From Rhodospirillum sp. (GTDB taxonomy: Bacteria; Pseudomonadota; Alphaproteobacteria; Dongiales; Dongiaceae), in assembly GCA_013822765.1 (NCBI GenBank), contig PNKY01000006.1:124001-188000 (forward strand): a stretch of 64,000 bases of DNA. Direction: 5' to 3'. Position numbers and translations under genes: made by a program. This document shows, in pieces, positions 15,113 through 22,683 of the stretch. Below the pieces are notes generated by a model. It was not told the origin of the DNA. It did not search any database and saw nothing but the letters and a program-made list of their open reading frames with translations. How positions within the stretch are numbered: position 1 is the stretch's first letter; the number at the start of each line of letters is the position of its first letter.

Positions 15113-17266
15113 CTACTGGCCGACCGCCGCCACCTTGCGCGGCATGGCGAGGATCTCCGCCATCGGCGGCTCGGGCGGGTGGTTGGGGAAGCGGACGATC
15201 ACGCTGGTGCCCTGGGTGGGCTCGCTGGTGATCTCGAGCGTGCCGCCATGCAGTTCCACGATGCCCTTCACGATCGGCAGGCCGAGGCCGGTGCCTTCAT
15301 ACTTGCGGGTGAACTGGCTGTCGATCTGGCCAAACGGCGCCAGCGCGACGTGCATGTCTTTCTCGTCGATGCCGATGCCGGTGTCGCTGACGACGAATTC
15401 GACACCGTCATGCCACGCGCGGCTGGCGAGCGTGACCGTGCCGCTCTCCGGTGTGAACTTCACAGCGTTGGACAAGAGGTTGATCAGCACCTGCTTGACG
15501 GCGCGCTTGTCGGCGTTGAGCACGACCGGGCGATCCGGCAGGTCGATCTTCATGGTGAGGCCGTGCTCGACCGTGCGCGGGCGGATCAGGCGCGCGACGC
15601 TGTGCGCGATCTCGTTGCAGTCGACCTCTTCCATGCGCAGCTGGAAGCGGCCGGCCTCGATCTTCGACAGATCGAGGATGTCGTTGATCAGGCTCAGCAG
15701 ATGCTCGCCACTGTTGCGGATGTCGCGGACGTAGGAGACGTAGCGCTCGTTGCCGAGCGGCCCGAACAATTCGCGCTCCACCACCTCGGAGAAGCCAATG
15801 ATGGCGTTGAGCGGGGTGCGCAACTCATGGCTGACATTGGCGAGGAACTCAGACTTGGAGCGGTTGGCGATGACCGCCTGCTCCCAGGCCTTCACCAGCT
15901 CGTCCTCGTGCTGCTTCTGCGCGGTCAGGTCGCTGCAGATCGCCATGTAGCCTTCGTCGCCGATCGGCAGACGGCGCACCGACAGCAGGCGGTTGTCGGC
16001 GCGACGATAGAGCCAACGGCCCGACGGCTCGAACGCCCTGGGATCGACGGCGGGCTTGCCGAGATCGTCATTCTCCAGGCGGTGGGCGCGACCGCTCTTG
16101 GCAAGTTCGTCCAGCATCTCGTCCATGGTGACGCCGGAGCGCAGGAAGCACTCCGGGAACTGCCACATCTGCGTATAGGCGCGGTTCCAGTGCTGCAGGC
16201 GCCGCTCCCGATCGAACACCGCGATGCCATCCTCGATCGACTGGATGGTGGCGCCCAGCATCTGCGCGGATTGGCGCAGCGCGTCGTTGCGCGCTTCGAT
16301 CACCTTGACCTGCTCGCGCGTCACGCGGCGGATCGCGACGATCTGCCAGAGCACGACCAAGCCGATCGCACCAAGGATGACGAACGCGATCAGCGCCCCC
16401 GGCGCCATCGTCGCCATCAACGATCGGCCGGGTGCTTCGGGCGCCCATGTCAGGTCGCCGAGCGCGGCGCCGTCGCCCCCGAGCAGGGGAATATCCGAGG
16501 GACGCGCATCGACATTGTCGACCAGCTGGGCCGCCAGATCGCTCGACGGGTGGGCATGCATGGGTTCGACGATGCGCGGCTGGGTGATCCCGTAGATCGC
16601 GCCGATCTGCTCGAGGTATTCGGGCGTGAGCGAGCGGAGCATCACGAGGACGGAGACGCCCGGCCGGTTGGCGAGCAGCTCCGGCTTCTCGTAGGGCGTC
16701 AGGCCCGACGCGCCGGCGATCGCCACCTGTCCATTGCGCGCGAGATAGCCGGCTTGCGGCGTCGGGCCAGCCGCCGGGTCACCCGCAGCAGCGCGGGCGG
16801 CGCCGGCAAGCTGCTGCAGCCCACCATCGAAAATAAGGCCCGCCACATCCAGGACCTCGCCCTGCCACTTGGCGAACAGGATCTCGTCGTTCGGGCCGAG
16901 CAGCAGCACACCGTCCACCGACTTGTCGGGGCCGAGCACGGTGGTTTGCGCGAAGGTCGAATCGGCCCATCCGGCGTTGTATTGGACGTGGATGTTCTCG
17001 AACGCCTCATCCCACCAGGAATAATCGAGGGCGACGGTCGACGCCGCGCTGCGCAGGTTGGCGAGCACCAGCTTGGTGCGGGCCGACGCGTCTTCGGCAT
17101 ATTGCCGGTCGACTGCGCGCGCGCTGAACCACAGCATGATGCCGATGGTCGCCGCCATCGCGAGGATCAGGCCGACAATCGGCAAAATCGTGGCGCGCGC
17201 CGGCCGCAGGACTGGACCCCTGCGGTCGCCTGCATAAACCGGCGGCGCTGCGTGCGGCGGTTGCAT
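15113..17266 (-). CDS. Sensor histidine kinase with CHASE4-like periplasmic domain and PAS
   Basis: About 717 residues. TM1 is near 27-48. A periplasmic CHASE4-like sensor (TVALDYSWWDEAFENI) is bounded by TM2 near 290-314. A PAS domain (TIQSIEDGIAVFDRERRLQHWNRAY) lies near 338-450. HisKA carries the phosphohistidine in FLANVSHELRTPLNAI (about His480). HATPase_c has NLLSNAVKFTP, VSDTGIGID and GTGLGLPIV. An inner-membrane kinase with no receiver domain and no adjacent response regulator. The start could be the GTG at 17278 four codons earlier; neither has a clear ribosome site. The upstream region holds the candidate small RNA on the other strand. Confidence 0.92.
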   Translation of the reverse strand: MQPPHAAPPVYAGDRRGPVLRPARATILPIVGLILAMAATIGIMLWFSARAVDRQYAEDASARTKLVLANLRSAASTVALDYSWWDEAFENIHVQYNAGWADSTFAQTTVLGPDKSVDGVLLLGPNDEILFAKWQGEVLDVAGLIFDGGLQQLAGAARAAAGDPAAGPTPQAGYLARNGQVAIAGASGLTPYEKPELLANRPGVSVLVMLRSLTPEYLEQIGAIYGITQPRIVEPMHAHPSSDLAAQLVDNVDARPSDIPLLGGDGAALGDLTWAPEAPGRSLMATMAPGALIAFVILGAIGLVVLWQIVAIRRVTREQVKVIEARNDALRQSAQMLGATIQSIEDGIAVFDRERRLQHWNRAYTQMWQFPECFLRSGVTMDEMLDELAKSGRAHRLENDDLGKPAVDPRAFEPSGRWLYRRADNRLLSVRRLPIGDEGYMAICSDLTAQKQHEDELVKAWEQAVIANRSKSEFLANVSHELRTPLNAIIGFSEVVERELFGPLGNERYVSYVRDIRNSGEHLLSLINDILDLSKIEAGRFQLRMEEVDCNEIAHSVARLIRPRTVEHGLTMKIDLPDRPVVLNADKRAVKQVLINLLSNAVKFTPESGTVTLASRAWHDGVEFVVSDTGIGIDEKDMHVALAPFGQIDSQFTRKYEGTGLGLPIVKGIVELHGGTLEITSEPTQGTSVIVRFPNHPPEPPMAEILAMPRKVAAVGQ

Positions 17267-17527
17267 CGTCAATGACACACCAACAGACGTCTCCGGCCGA
17301 ACATCGGCTGCGGTACCATGCTCGAGACTCCCCCAGCCTTGGAGCGGGCGAAGATCAGCTGCAAATTCTGGTCAACATTGGTGCTGATTTGGTTAACGAA
17401 ACCTGATCGGTCAGTCGTGGCCGGATCGCCACTGTGCGGTGCAAAATCAAAAACGTCACGATTTCGTGAGCCGTAACTCATTGCTGTATAAAAGAAAAAT
17501 CGTTTCATAGGTTCGCCCGAATGAATC

Positions 17528-17556
17528 TTGACATTTCGCAGCCGCAACATCATATT
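17528..17556 (+). promoter_or_regulatory. Candidate sigma-70 promoter for the small RNA
   Basis: TTGACA (17528-17533), a 17-base spacer, CATATT (17551-17556). It lies in a locally AT-rich tract with no plus-strand coding gene for more than 2 kb upstream. The expected start is near 17563. Confidence 0.55.
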
Positions 17557-17562
17557 TTGCAT

Positions 17563-17663
17563 CGCGGCATCTGGATATCTCCCCTGACATTCCGATGCCG
17601 CATCGCCCTTATGGGCGTTTCCTCCCAGAACTTGGGCCGTGCTTTGGCACGGCCCATTTTTTT
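17563..17663 (+). ncRNA. Candidate trans-acting small RNA with C-rich loop
   Basis: A region of about 100 bases bounded by a good promoter and a strong intrinsic terminator, with no coding frame. It holds TCTCCCCT (17578-17585), a hairpin CGCCC-TTAT-GGGCG (17604-17617), then single-stranded TTTCCTCCCAG. That last segment is complementary to Shine-Dalgarno sequences. Next comes the terminator hairpin. Promoter, anti-SD stretch and U-tail are the layout of Hfq-type regulatory RNAs such as AbcR or the alpha-r14 group. The family is not identified. Flanking genes are both on the minus strand, so this is not a leader or 3' UTR of either. Confidence 0.6.
17634..17663 (+). terminator. Intrinsic terminator of the small RNA
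   Basis: GGGCCGTGC-TTTG-GCACGGCCC, a perfect 9-base stem, followed by A and seven T (17657-17663). On the minus strand no T-run follows the stem, so it works only for plus-strand transcripts. Confidence 0.9.
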
Positions 17664-17681
17664 GTACCGAACAGACCCCCT

Positions 17682-18221
17682 TCAGACCGGCTGACTGGTG
17701 CTACCCGGCCCCAGCGCGCGCTGCATCAGCACGCTGTCGACCCAGCGGCCATGCTTGAAGCCGATGGCCTGGAAGGTGCCGGTGAGCTCGAACCCGCAGG
17801 CGCGGTGCAGCGCGATCGAGGCCGCATTGCCGGAATCGCCGATGACCGCGATCATCTGGCGCTTCCCAAGATTGGCGCAGATCTCGATCAGCTGACGCAG
17901 CAGGGCGCGGCCGATGCCTCGCCCGGCCTGCCCTGGCGCCACGTAGACCGAATCCTCGACCGTGAAGCGATAGGCGCTGCGCGCGCGATAGGGGCCCGCA
18001 TAGGCGTAGCCGGCCAGGCCTCCACCCGCGGCATCGGTCGCGCACAGGTACGGCAGGCCGGCATCGGCGATCGCCCGCCAGCGCCGCACCAGCTCGGCGC
18101 CGTCCGGCGGCGTTTCCTCGAACGAGGCGAGGCCGTGCAGGACGTGGTGCGCATAGGTGCGCTGGATGGCATCGAAGTCGGCCGAGACCGCCGGACGAAT
18201 GGAGAAGGTCGGCTCGCTCAT
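17682..18221 (-). CDS. GNAT N-acetyltransferase, phosphinothricin acetyltransferase-like
   Basis: 179 residues. The acetyl-CoA loop is QAGRGIGRALLRQLIE, preceded by DSVYVAP and followed by IAVIGDSGNAASIALHRACGFELTG, all typical of the Pat/Bar/YncA acetyltransferases. The N-terminus is FSIRPAVSADFDAIQRTYAHHV. It acetylates an amino group of a small molecule such as phosphinothricin or methionine sulfoximine. The ATG at 18221 lies eight bases after the N-formylglutamate amidohydrolase stop, so both are likely in one transcript. Confidence 0.9.
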   Translation of the reverse strand: MSEPTFSIRPAVSADFDAIQRTYAHHVLHGLASFEETPPDGAELVRRWRAIADAGLPYLCATDAAGGGLAGYAYAGPYRARSAYRFTVEDSVYVAPGQAGRGIGRALLRQLIEICANLGKRQMIAVIGDSGNAASIALHRACGFELTGTFQAIGFKHGRWVDSVLMQRALGPGSTSQPV

Positions 18222-18229
18222 GCGCGCGA

Positions 18230-19168
18230 TCAGGCCGCCTTGACCAGGTGCAGGGCGGTGCTGCTCAGCCGCTCGATCAGCAGCTTCAGGACATTCTGGA
18301 CCGCTGCGAAACCCGCTGTCGGCTCCAGCGTCGTCTCGTTCATGTAAAGCGCGCGGTTGATCTCGAGCTGTAGGACATGGACGCCTTGCGCCGGCCGGCC
18401 GTAGGCCTGCGCCACATAGCCGCCGGAATAGGGATTGTTGCGCCGGACCTTGGCCCCACGCTCCGCCAGGCAGGCCTCCGCCGCAGCGGTAATGCGCTCG
18501 GCGCAGGACGAGCCGAAGCAGTCGCCCAGCACGTAGTCGACGTCGATGCGCTGGCGGCTGTGCAGGCCGTCCATCCAGGCGCCGGCGGATGGCATGGAAT
18601 GGCAATCGAGCAGCACGCAGACGCCGAACTGGCGCTTGCTCGCAGCCACCAGATCGCTGAGCGCGCGGTGATACGGGCGATAGAACAAATCGAGGCGCCG
18701 CTGCGCCTCAGCCTGCGGCAGTTTGGCCGCATAGATCTCTTGCTCGTTCGCGGCCAGGCGCGGGATGACGCCGAGGCCCGCAAGCACCCGCGGCGAGGTG
18801 GCGTTGACCGGCGGCGCCAGCCGCTCGGCGAACATCTCCTGGTCGAGCTCGCTCGGCTCGCGGTTGGGATCGACGAACACGCGCGGAAACAGGGCCGACA
18901 ACAGCGGCGCGCCGAGCATCGGCCCGGCGGCGACCAGGCGGTCGATGAAGCAATCCTCAGACTGCCGCAGCACGACCTCGGCCAGGCAGGACTGCTTGGC
19001 GAACTCCTCGGGATAGATCCGGCCGCTGTGCGGCGAGGCCAGCACCAGCGGGCTCAGCTGCCGCGCCGGCTGGGTGAGCTCGAACGGACGGCTCGCCAAG
19101 TCGGCGAGGCTCGCCCGGCGGGCGGCAAGGTCGGCCAAGTTGGCCTGTCGGGCGGTGAGATCGTTCAT
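18230..19168 (-). CDS. N-formylglutamate amidohydrolase family protein
   Basis: 312 residues. Family motifs are VLASPHSGRIYPEEF, SEDCFIDRLV, FPRVFVDPNREPSELD and LLDCHSMPS. It hydrolyses N-formylglutamate or a similar N-acylated glutamate. No hut genes are nearby. It is next to cpdR, an arrangement common in Alphaproteobacteria. The N-terminus has a tandem unit, ANLADLAARR then ASLADLASR, not part of the core fold. The ATG at 19168 (MNDLTARQ) is preferred over one at 19207. GNAT follows after eight bases. Confidence 0.92.
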   Translation of the reverse strand: MNDLTARQANLADLAARRASLADLASRPFELTQPARQLSPLVLASPHSGRIYPEEFAKQSCLAEVVLRQSEDCFIDRLVAAGPMLGAPLLSALFPRVFVDPNREPSELDQEMFAERLAPPVNATSPRVLAGLGVIPRLAANEQEIYAAKLPQAEAQRRLDLFYRPYHRALSDLVAASKRQFGVCVLLDCHSMPSAGAWMDGLHSRQRIDVDYVLGDCFGSSCAERITAAAEACLAERGAKVRRNNPYSGGYVAQAYGRPAQGVHVLQLEINRALYMNETTLEPTAGFAAVQNVLKLLIERLSSTALHLVKAA

Positions 19169-19363
19169 CACGAGGCCAGATTTACTGGAAACGATCCGGC
19201 CTGTCACGAATCGGGAATGTCACCGCCCAGGACGATCCGAGGACGATCGATGGCCACAGAATGCCCTTGGTCGCGACTCGGCTATGAGCATCTAATCCGG
19301 TGCCATCGAACGGTCACGAACAGATCGGCGTGGAGCATCAGGCGTACGGGGGAAGCGGGCACG

Positions 19364-19729
19364 ATGGCCAGAATTCTGTTGGCGGAAGACGATGCGGAGA
19401 TGCGGTCGTTCCTGGCGCATTGCCTGCGGCGCGCGGGCCATGACGTGAGCGCGACCGAGGATGGCGAGAGCGCAGCCAGCCAGCTGGAGCGGCGCGATTT
19501 CGACCTGCTGCTGGCAGACGTGGTGATGCCGGGCATCGACGGCGTCGAACTCGCCAAGCGCGCGACGCGGATCGCGCCCGACCTCAAGATCGTGTTCATC
19601 ACCGGCTTTGCCGCGGTCGCCCTGAACCGGGATCTCGGCCCAGACGGGCGGCGCAATCCCGGCCTCTCCAAGCCGTTCCACCTCAACCGGCTGGTGAACG
19701 AGGTGCGCCAGATGCTGGCGGCGGCCTGA
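19364..19729 (+). CDS. cpdR: Single-domain response regulator CpdR
   Basis: 121 residues, one receiver domain: acidic pocket LLAEDDAEM, phosphoacceptor aspartate in DLLLADVVMPGIDGVELAKRA (about Asp51), then VFITGFAAVALN and LSKPFHLNRLVNEV. The FITGFAAVALN and SKPFHL segments are typical of CpdR, the ClpXP adaptor controlled by the CckA-ChpT relay that drives polar localisation and cell-cycle proteolysis in Alphaproteobacteria. GGGGGAAGCGGG lies just before the ATG. Compared with the usual form there is a short basic insert, DLGPDGRRNP, before the lysine loop. Divergent from N-formylglutamate amidohydrolase. Confidence 0.9.
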   Translation: MARILLAEDDAEMRSFLAHCLRRAGHDVSATEDGESAASQLERRDFDLLLADVVMPGIDGVELAKRATRIAPDLKIVFITGFAAVALNRDLGPDGRRNPGLSKPFHLNRLVNEVRQMLAAA

Positions 19730-19851
19730 CGCCGCGAGCTTTAATGCTGGCGGCCCTGAGGCCGCGGGACGCGACGGAACGTCACGTTTGGGGCAAAAAA
19801 CCGGCACCACCGCGTGAAATCGGGGGTCGTTGGCCCGCCGGGTGGCCGGTC

Positions 19852-19880
19852 TTGCATTCCCCCCGCCCAGATGCTATTTG
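19852..19880 (+). promoter_or_regulatory. Candidate promoter of tRNA-Val
   Basis: TTGCAT (19852-19857), a 17-base spacer, TATTTG (19875-19880) (CTATTT at 16). It is about 55 bases before the mature tRNA. The spacing and the AT-rich -10 in otherwise GC-rich sequence support it. Confidence 0.45.
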
Positions 19881-19935
19881 CCCCCGTCTTGCCGGCCGGG
19901 ACCCCTTCCCGGCCCGGCCATCCCGGTTCCGGTAC

Positions 19936-20010
19936 GGGCGGTTAGCTCAGCGGGAGAGCACTACGTTGACATCGTAGGGGTCACTGGTTCAATCCCAGTA
20001 CCGCCCACCA
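19936..20010 (+). tRNA. tRNA-Val (GAC)
   Basis: Acceptor stem GGGCGGT pairs with ACCGCCC. The D arm is TTAGCTCAGCGGGAGAGCA, the anticodon stem-loop CTACG-TTGACAT-CGTAG carries anticodon GAC, and the T arm is ACTGGTTCAATCCCAGT. CCA is encoded at 20008-20010. Confidence 0.97.
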
Positions 20011-20032
20011 TTCCCTTGATGAATTTCGTTCC

Positions 20033-20947
20033 TCAATACACCGCCGGCACGTACATCTCCCGCGGCACCGGGCCGCGGATGTAGTCGGCGTGGCGGATGC
20101 GCGGCGGCAGGACGATCGCCGGCCGGTCGATCTCCTGGTAGGGGATCTGGCTCAGCAGATGATGGATGCAATTGAGGCGCGCCTTCTTCTTATCGACGGC
20201 CTCCACCACCCACCAGGGCGCTTCGGGAATGTGGGTGCGCTCCAGCATGGCTTCCTTCGCCTTGGTGTAGCCCTCCCAACGACGTCTCGATTCCAGGTCC
20301 ATGGGACTCAGCTTCCACTGCTTGATCGGATCGTGGATGCGCATCTGGAAGCGCAGGTGCTGTTCCTCGTCGGTGATCGAGAGCCAGTATTTGATGAGGA
20401 TGATGCCGGAGCGGACGAGCATGCGTTCCAGGTCCGGAACGGTCATGAAGAATTCCTCGACCTGTTCGGGCGTACAAAAGCCCATCACGCGCTCCACACC
20501 GGCGCGGTTGTACCAGCTGCGGTCGAACAGGACCATTTCACCGGCGGCGGGCAGATGGGAAATGTAGCGCTGGAAATACCATTGCGTGCGCTCGCGCTCG
20601 GTCGGCGCCGGCAACGCCACGACGCGGCAGACCCGGGGGTTGAGGCGCTGGGTGATGCGCTTGATGACTCCGCCCTTGCCGGCGGAATCGCGTCCCTCGA
20701 ACACCACGACGATCCTGAGCTTCTGGTCGAGCACCCAGTCCTGCAGCTTCACCAATTCGTACTGCAGGCGGAACAGCTCCTTGAAATAGAACTGGCGCTC
20801 GACGGTCTCCGGCTCCGGCCTTTCGGCCAGGCCGTCCAGCACCCTGGCGAGCCGTTCGTCGTCGATCTCCATTTCCAGCTCTTCATCGAAGCTATCGACG
20901 ATCTCGGCGTCGATGCGGCGGCTGAGGTCGTTCGGTTTCTTGGTCAT
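20033..20947 (-). CDS. ppk2: Polyphosphate kinase 2
   Basis: 304 residues of the PPK2 family, which moves phosphate between polyphosphate and nucleotides. The Walker A-like motif is FEGRDSAGKGGVIKRI, the lid/Walker B region is VLFDRSWYNRAGVERVMGFC, and WKLSPMDLESRRRWEGYT is the usual C-terminal signature. Length and single domain fit class I PPK2 (NDP substrate), though class cannot be proven by eye. AAAAGGA lies seven bases before the ATG. It ends just after tRNA-Val on the other strand. Confidence 0.93.
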   Translation of the reverse strand: MTKKPNDLSRRIDAEIVDSFDEELEMEIDDERLARVLDGLAERPEPETVERQFYFKELFRLQYELVKLQDWVLDQKLRIVVVFEGRDSAGKGGVIKRITQRLNPRVCRVVALPAPTERERTQWYFQRYISHLPAAGEMVLFDRSWYNRAGVERVMGFCTPEQVEEFFMTVPDLERMLVRSGIILIKYWLSITDEEQHLRFQMRIHDPIKQWKLSPMDLESRRRWEGYTKAKEAMLERTHIPEAPWWVVEAVDKKKARLNCIHHLLSQIPYQEIDRPAIVLPPRIRHADYIRGPVPREMYVPAVY

Positions 20948-21102
20948 GGCCTATCCTTTTCGGTGAAGAGCACATCCTCCCGGGCGAGCCAGCCTGGCGG
21001 CAGACGCCCGGTCTGCCTCTCGATTAACAGCCGAGAAGCAAAGATGAGCGCAAGTAGCGGATCCATGACGAACAATCGGCCCATCGGGAGGCCGCCGGCG
21101 CG

Positions 21103-21834
21103 TCATGCCTCGTCGGCCGGTGCCTCGCCATGCTCGGTGATGATGGCCTTGAAGGCGCCAAGCGGTGCGAAGAAGGCGCGCTGGAGCTTGCCGATCTTGC
21201 TGCTGTCGGCCACCAGGTAGCATTCACGGGCGAGCGCGATCGCCTTCTTCTTGACCTTGGCCTCGTGAAAAGCGGCGCAGGTGGCGCCGCGCTCCATGTC
21301 GATGCCGGCGGCAGACAGGAACGCGACGTTGATGCCGAAGCCGGCGAGCCGGTCGAGATCGGAATCCGCGGCGAAGGACGCGGACGACGGATGGTAGAGA
21401 CCACCCAGCATCACCATGGTCACGTTCGGCTTGCGGGTCAGGCGGTCCGCCACGTTGAGCGCATAGCAGATCGCCGTGATGCGGTATTCGTCCGGGATCA
21501 GCTCGACCAGATGAAGCAGCGTCGTGCCGCAATCGATGAAGATGGTCTCGTCGGGGCGGATATGGCGCGCGGCATGAACGCAGGCCTCGCGCTTGGCCGC
21601 GGCGTTGCTGTCGGCGGCGGTCGCGATCTCGTAGCGCGTGTTACCCTCGACCTGCGCCGGCGACATGATATGGCCGCCGAAATAGGCGAACTGGTCCGGG
21701 TGCTCGGCGATGTCGCGGCGCACCGTCATCTCCGACACGCCGAGCAGCTCCGCCGCCTCGCGCAGATGCAGCACGCGCCGCTCCGCGAGCGCGCTGACAA
21801 GGGCGGTGATGCGCTGGGTGTTGCGGGCACTCAT
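21103..21834 (-). CDS. DeoR/GlpR family transcriptional regulator
   Basis: 243 residues. The N-terminal helix-turn-helix (LHLREAAELLGVSEMTVRRDI) is the DeoR signature. The C-terminal DeoRC sugar-phosphate sensor has the patterns FIDCGTTLLHLVELIP and VMLGGLYHPSSASFAADS. It would repress a sugar or polyol phosphate operon. The adjacent genes are tRNAs and ppk2, so its target is not local, unless it acts on the sugar-type ABC operon at 26-31 kb. Confidence 0.9.
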   Translation of the reverse strand: MSARNTQRITALVSALAERRVLHLREAAELLGVSEMTVRRDIAEHPDQFAYFGGHIMSPAQVEGNTRYEIATAADSNAAAKREACVHAARHIRPDETIFIDCGTTLLHLVELIPDEYRITAICYALNVADRLTRKPNVTMVMLGGLYHPSSASFAADSDLDRLAGFGINVAFLSAAGIDMERGATCAAFHEAKVKKKAIALARECYLVADSSKIGKLQRAFFAPLGAFKAIITEHGEAPADEA

Positions 21835-21913
21835 CGAGTTTGACGTCCCTGCGAAATCAAGCCGACTCCTTGTAGCACAAGAAGCCAGTGGTCAAGAATC
21901 ATCGCCGCAAGGT

Positions 21914-21991
21914 TGGCGCGCCCGGGAGGATTTGAACCTCCAACCTCCGGATTCGTAATCCGGCGCTCTGCTCCTGTTGAGCTACGGGCAC
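21914..21991 (-). tRNA. tRNA-Arg (ACG)
   Basis: On the minus strand the acceptor GTGCCCG pairs with CGGGCGC (one G-U pair). The anticodon stem-loop GCCGGA-TTACGAA-TCCGG carries anticodon ACG, read as ICG after deamination. The T arm is GGAGGTTCAAATCCTCC. CCA is encoded at the 3' end. Confidence 0.96.
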
Positions 21992-22039
21992 CAGCGATCA
22001 TCTTGTGTAGCAGTCGCGATCGATGAAACCGGCGCGCGG

Positions 22040-22228
22040 TCAGGCAGCAGGCCTTGAAACCTGCATCCCGAACCGCACGGGCAAGGGTCGTTGCGGCCGA
22101 GCTTCTCCATCAGCTCCTTGTCGCCGTGCACCACGCGGTCGCCGCGCTTGACGTGCGTCTCGGAGTTAAAAGCCCCTCCGGCGCTTGCTCATCGGCTCAT
22201 GCGACCGGTCTTCCCATTTGCGTACCAT
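22040..22228 (-). pseudogene. SEC-C motif small protein, double frameshift
   Basis: The ATG at 22228 has a perfect GAGGAGG site and begins [20 protein letters not shown], then meets a stop. Shifting by one base gives [19 protein letters not shown] and the zinc-binding [12 protein letters not shown] second shift is needed to recover RFKACCL. Both breaks fall in T runs on the coding strand (TTTT at 22171-22168, TTT at 22059-22057). The SEC-C motif (CPCGSG...CC) is seen at the end of SecA and in small proteins. It is either a recent pseudogene or two homopolymer sequencing errors. It lies between tRNA-Pro and tRNA-Arg, all on the minus strand. Confidence 0.75.
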
Positions 22229-22255
22229 GACATCCTCCTCTTGGTTCTCGATCGA

Positions 22256-22334
22256 TGGTCGGGGTGCGAGGATTTGAACCTCGGGCCTCCCGGTTCCGAA
22301 CCGGGCACTCTCAACCGGACTGGGCTACACCCCG
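22256..22334 (-). tRNA. tRNA-Pro (CGG)
   Basis: Minus strand: acceptor CGGGGTG pairs with CACCCCG. The anticodon stem-loop CCCGG-TTCGGAA-CCGGG carries anticodon CGG. The T arm is CGAGGTTCAAATCCTCG, and CCA is encoded. It starts 60 bases after the minus-strand terminator. Confidence 0.97.
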
Positions 22335-22393
22335 AAAAATCGCGTTGCCGCATGCGGCCCAGCAAGCGCTAGCGCCCTGCGGCGCGGCCAAAA

Positions 22394-22440
22394 CAAAAAA
22401 CCCCACCGAGCGGGCCGCATCCTGCGGAGCTCGGTGGGGT
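22394..22440 (-). terminator. Strong intrinsic terminator, minus strand
   Basis: On the minus strand CCCCACCGAGC (22439-22429) pairs with GCTCGGTGGGG (22411-22401), with a nested CCGCA/TGCGG stem in the loop. TTTTTTGTTTT follows. It ends transcription coming from the PLP decarboxylase side and shields tRNA-Pro from read-through. Confidence 0.88.
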
Positions 22441-22463
22441 CCCGATGGGACCTATGCGCGGCG

Positions 22464-22619
22464 TCAGGCCGCCGGCGCACCCTCCGAACTCTCGCATGCC
22501 GGTCGATTGTGCCGGATCGCAGCAGGCACAAGCATGCCGGCAGCGCTGGCGGCTTTCGCCGGCGCCGGTCCTGGCATCGATGTGCGCAACCTGATCATCA
22601 CTGCGATCCTCTTATGCAT
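22464..22619 (-). CDS. Possible 51-residue small protein before the terminator
   Basis: The frame begins MHKRIAVMIRLRTSMPG at 22619, with GAGGCGAG upstream, and stops 24 bases before the terminator at 22440. Composition is rich in alanine and proline, and no family is recognised. The position between the decarboxylase stop and the terminator is the only real support. It may just be 3' untranslated sequence. Confidence 0.2.
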   Translation of the reverse strand: MHKRIAVMIRLRTSMPGPAPAKAASAAGMLVPAAIRHNRPACESSEGAPAA

Positions 22620-22683
22620 TCGCTCGCCTCGAGCGAGGGCTGGGCATATACCGAAAGTGGCAGCCATCGTCAAGCAGCGGCCC

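Noticed and set aside
14147..17275. 1042-codon open frame opposite the sensor kinase gene
   Set aside because: It is Arg/Gly/Asp/His-rich with no family sequence. The opposite strand carries a full kinase with all motifs, so this is a high-GC shadow.
17269..17562. 97-codon minus-strand frame upstream of the sensor kinase
   Set aside because: No ribosome site and no recognisable sequence. It overlaps the proposed small-RNA promoter in an AT-rich non-coding tract.
19936..22334. tRNA genes as attachment sites of the prophage at 56-61 kb
   Set aside because: They are more than 34 kb away and no matching tRNA fragment was seen near either end of the remnant.
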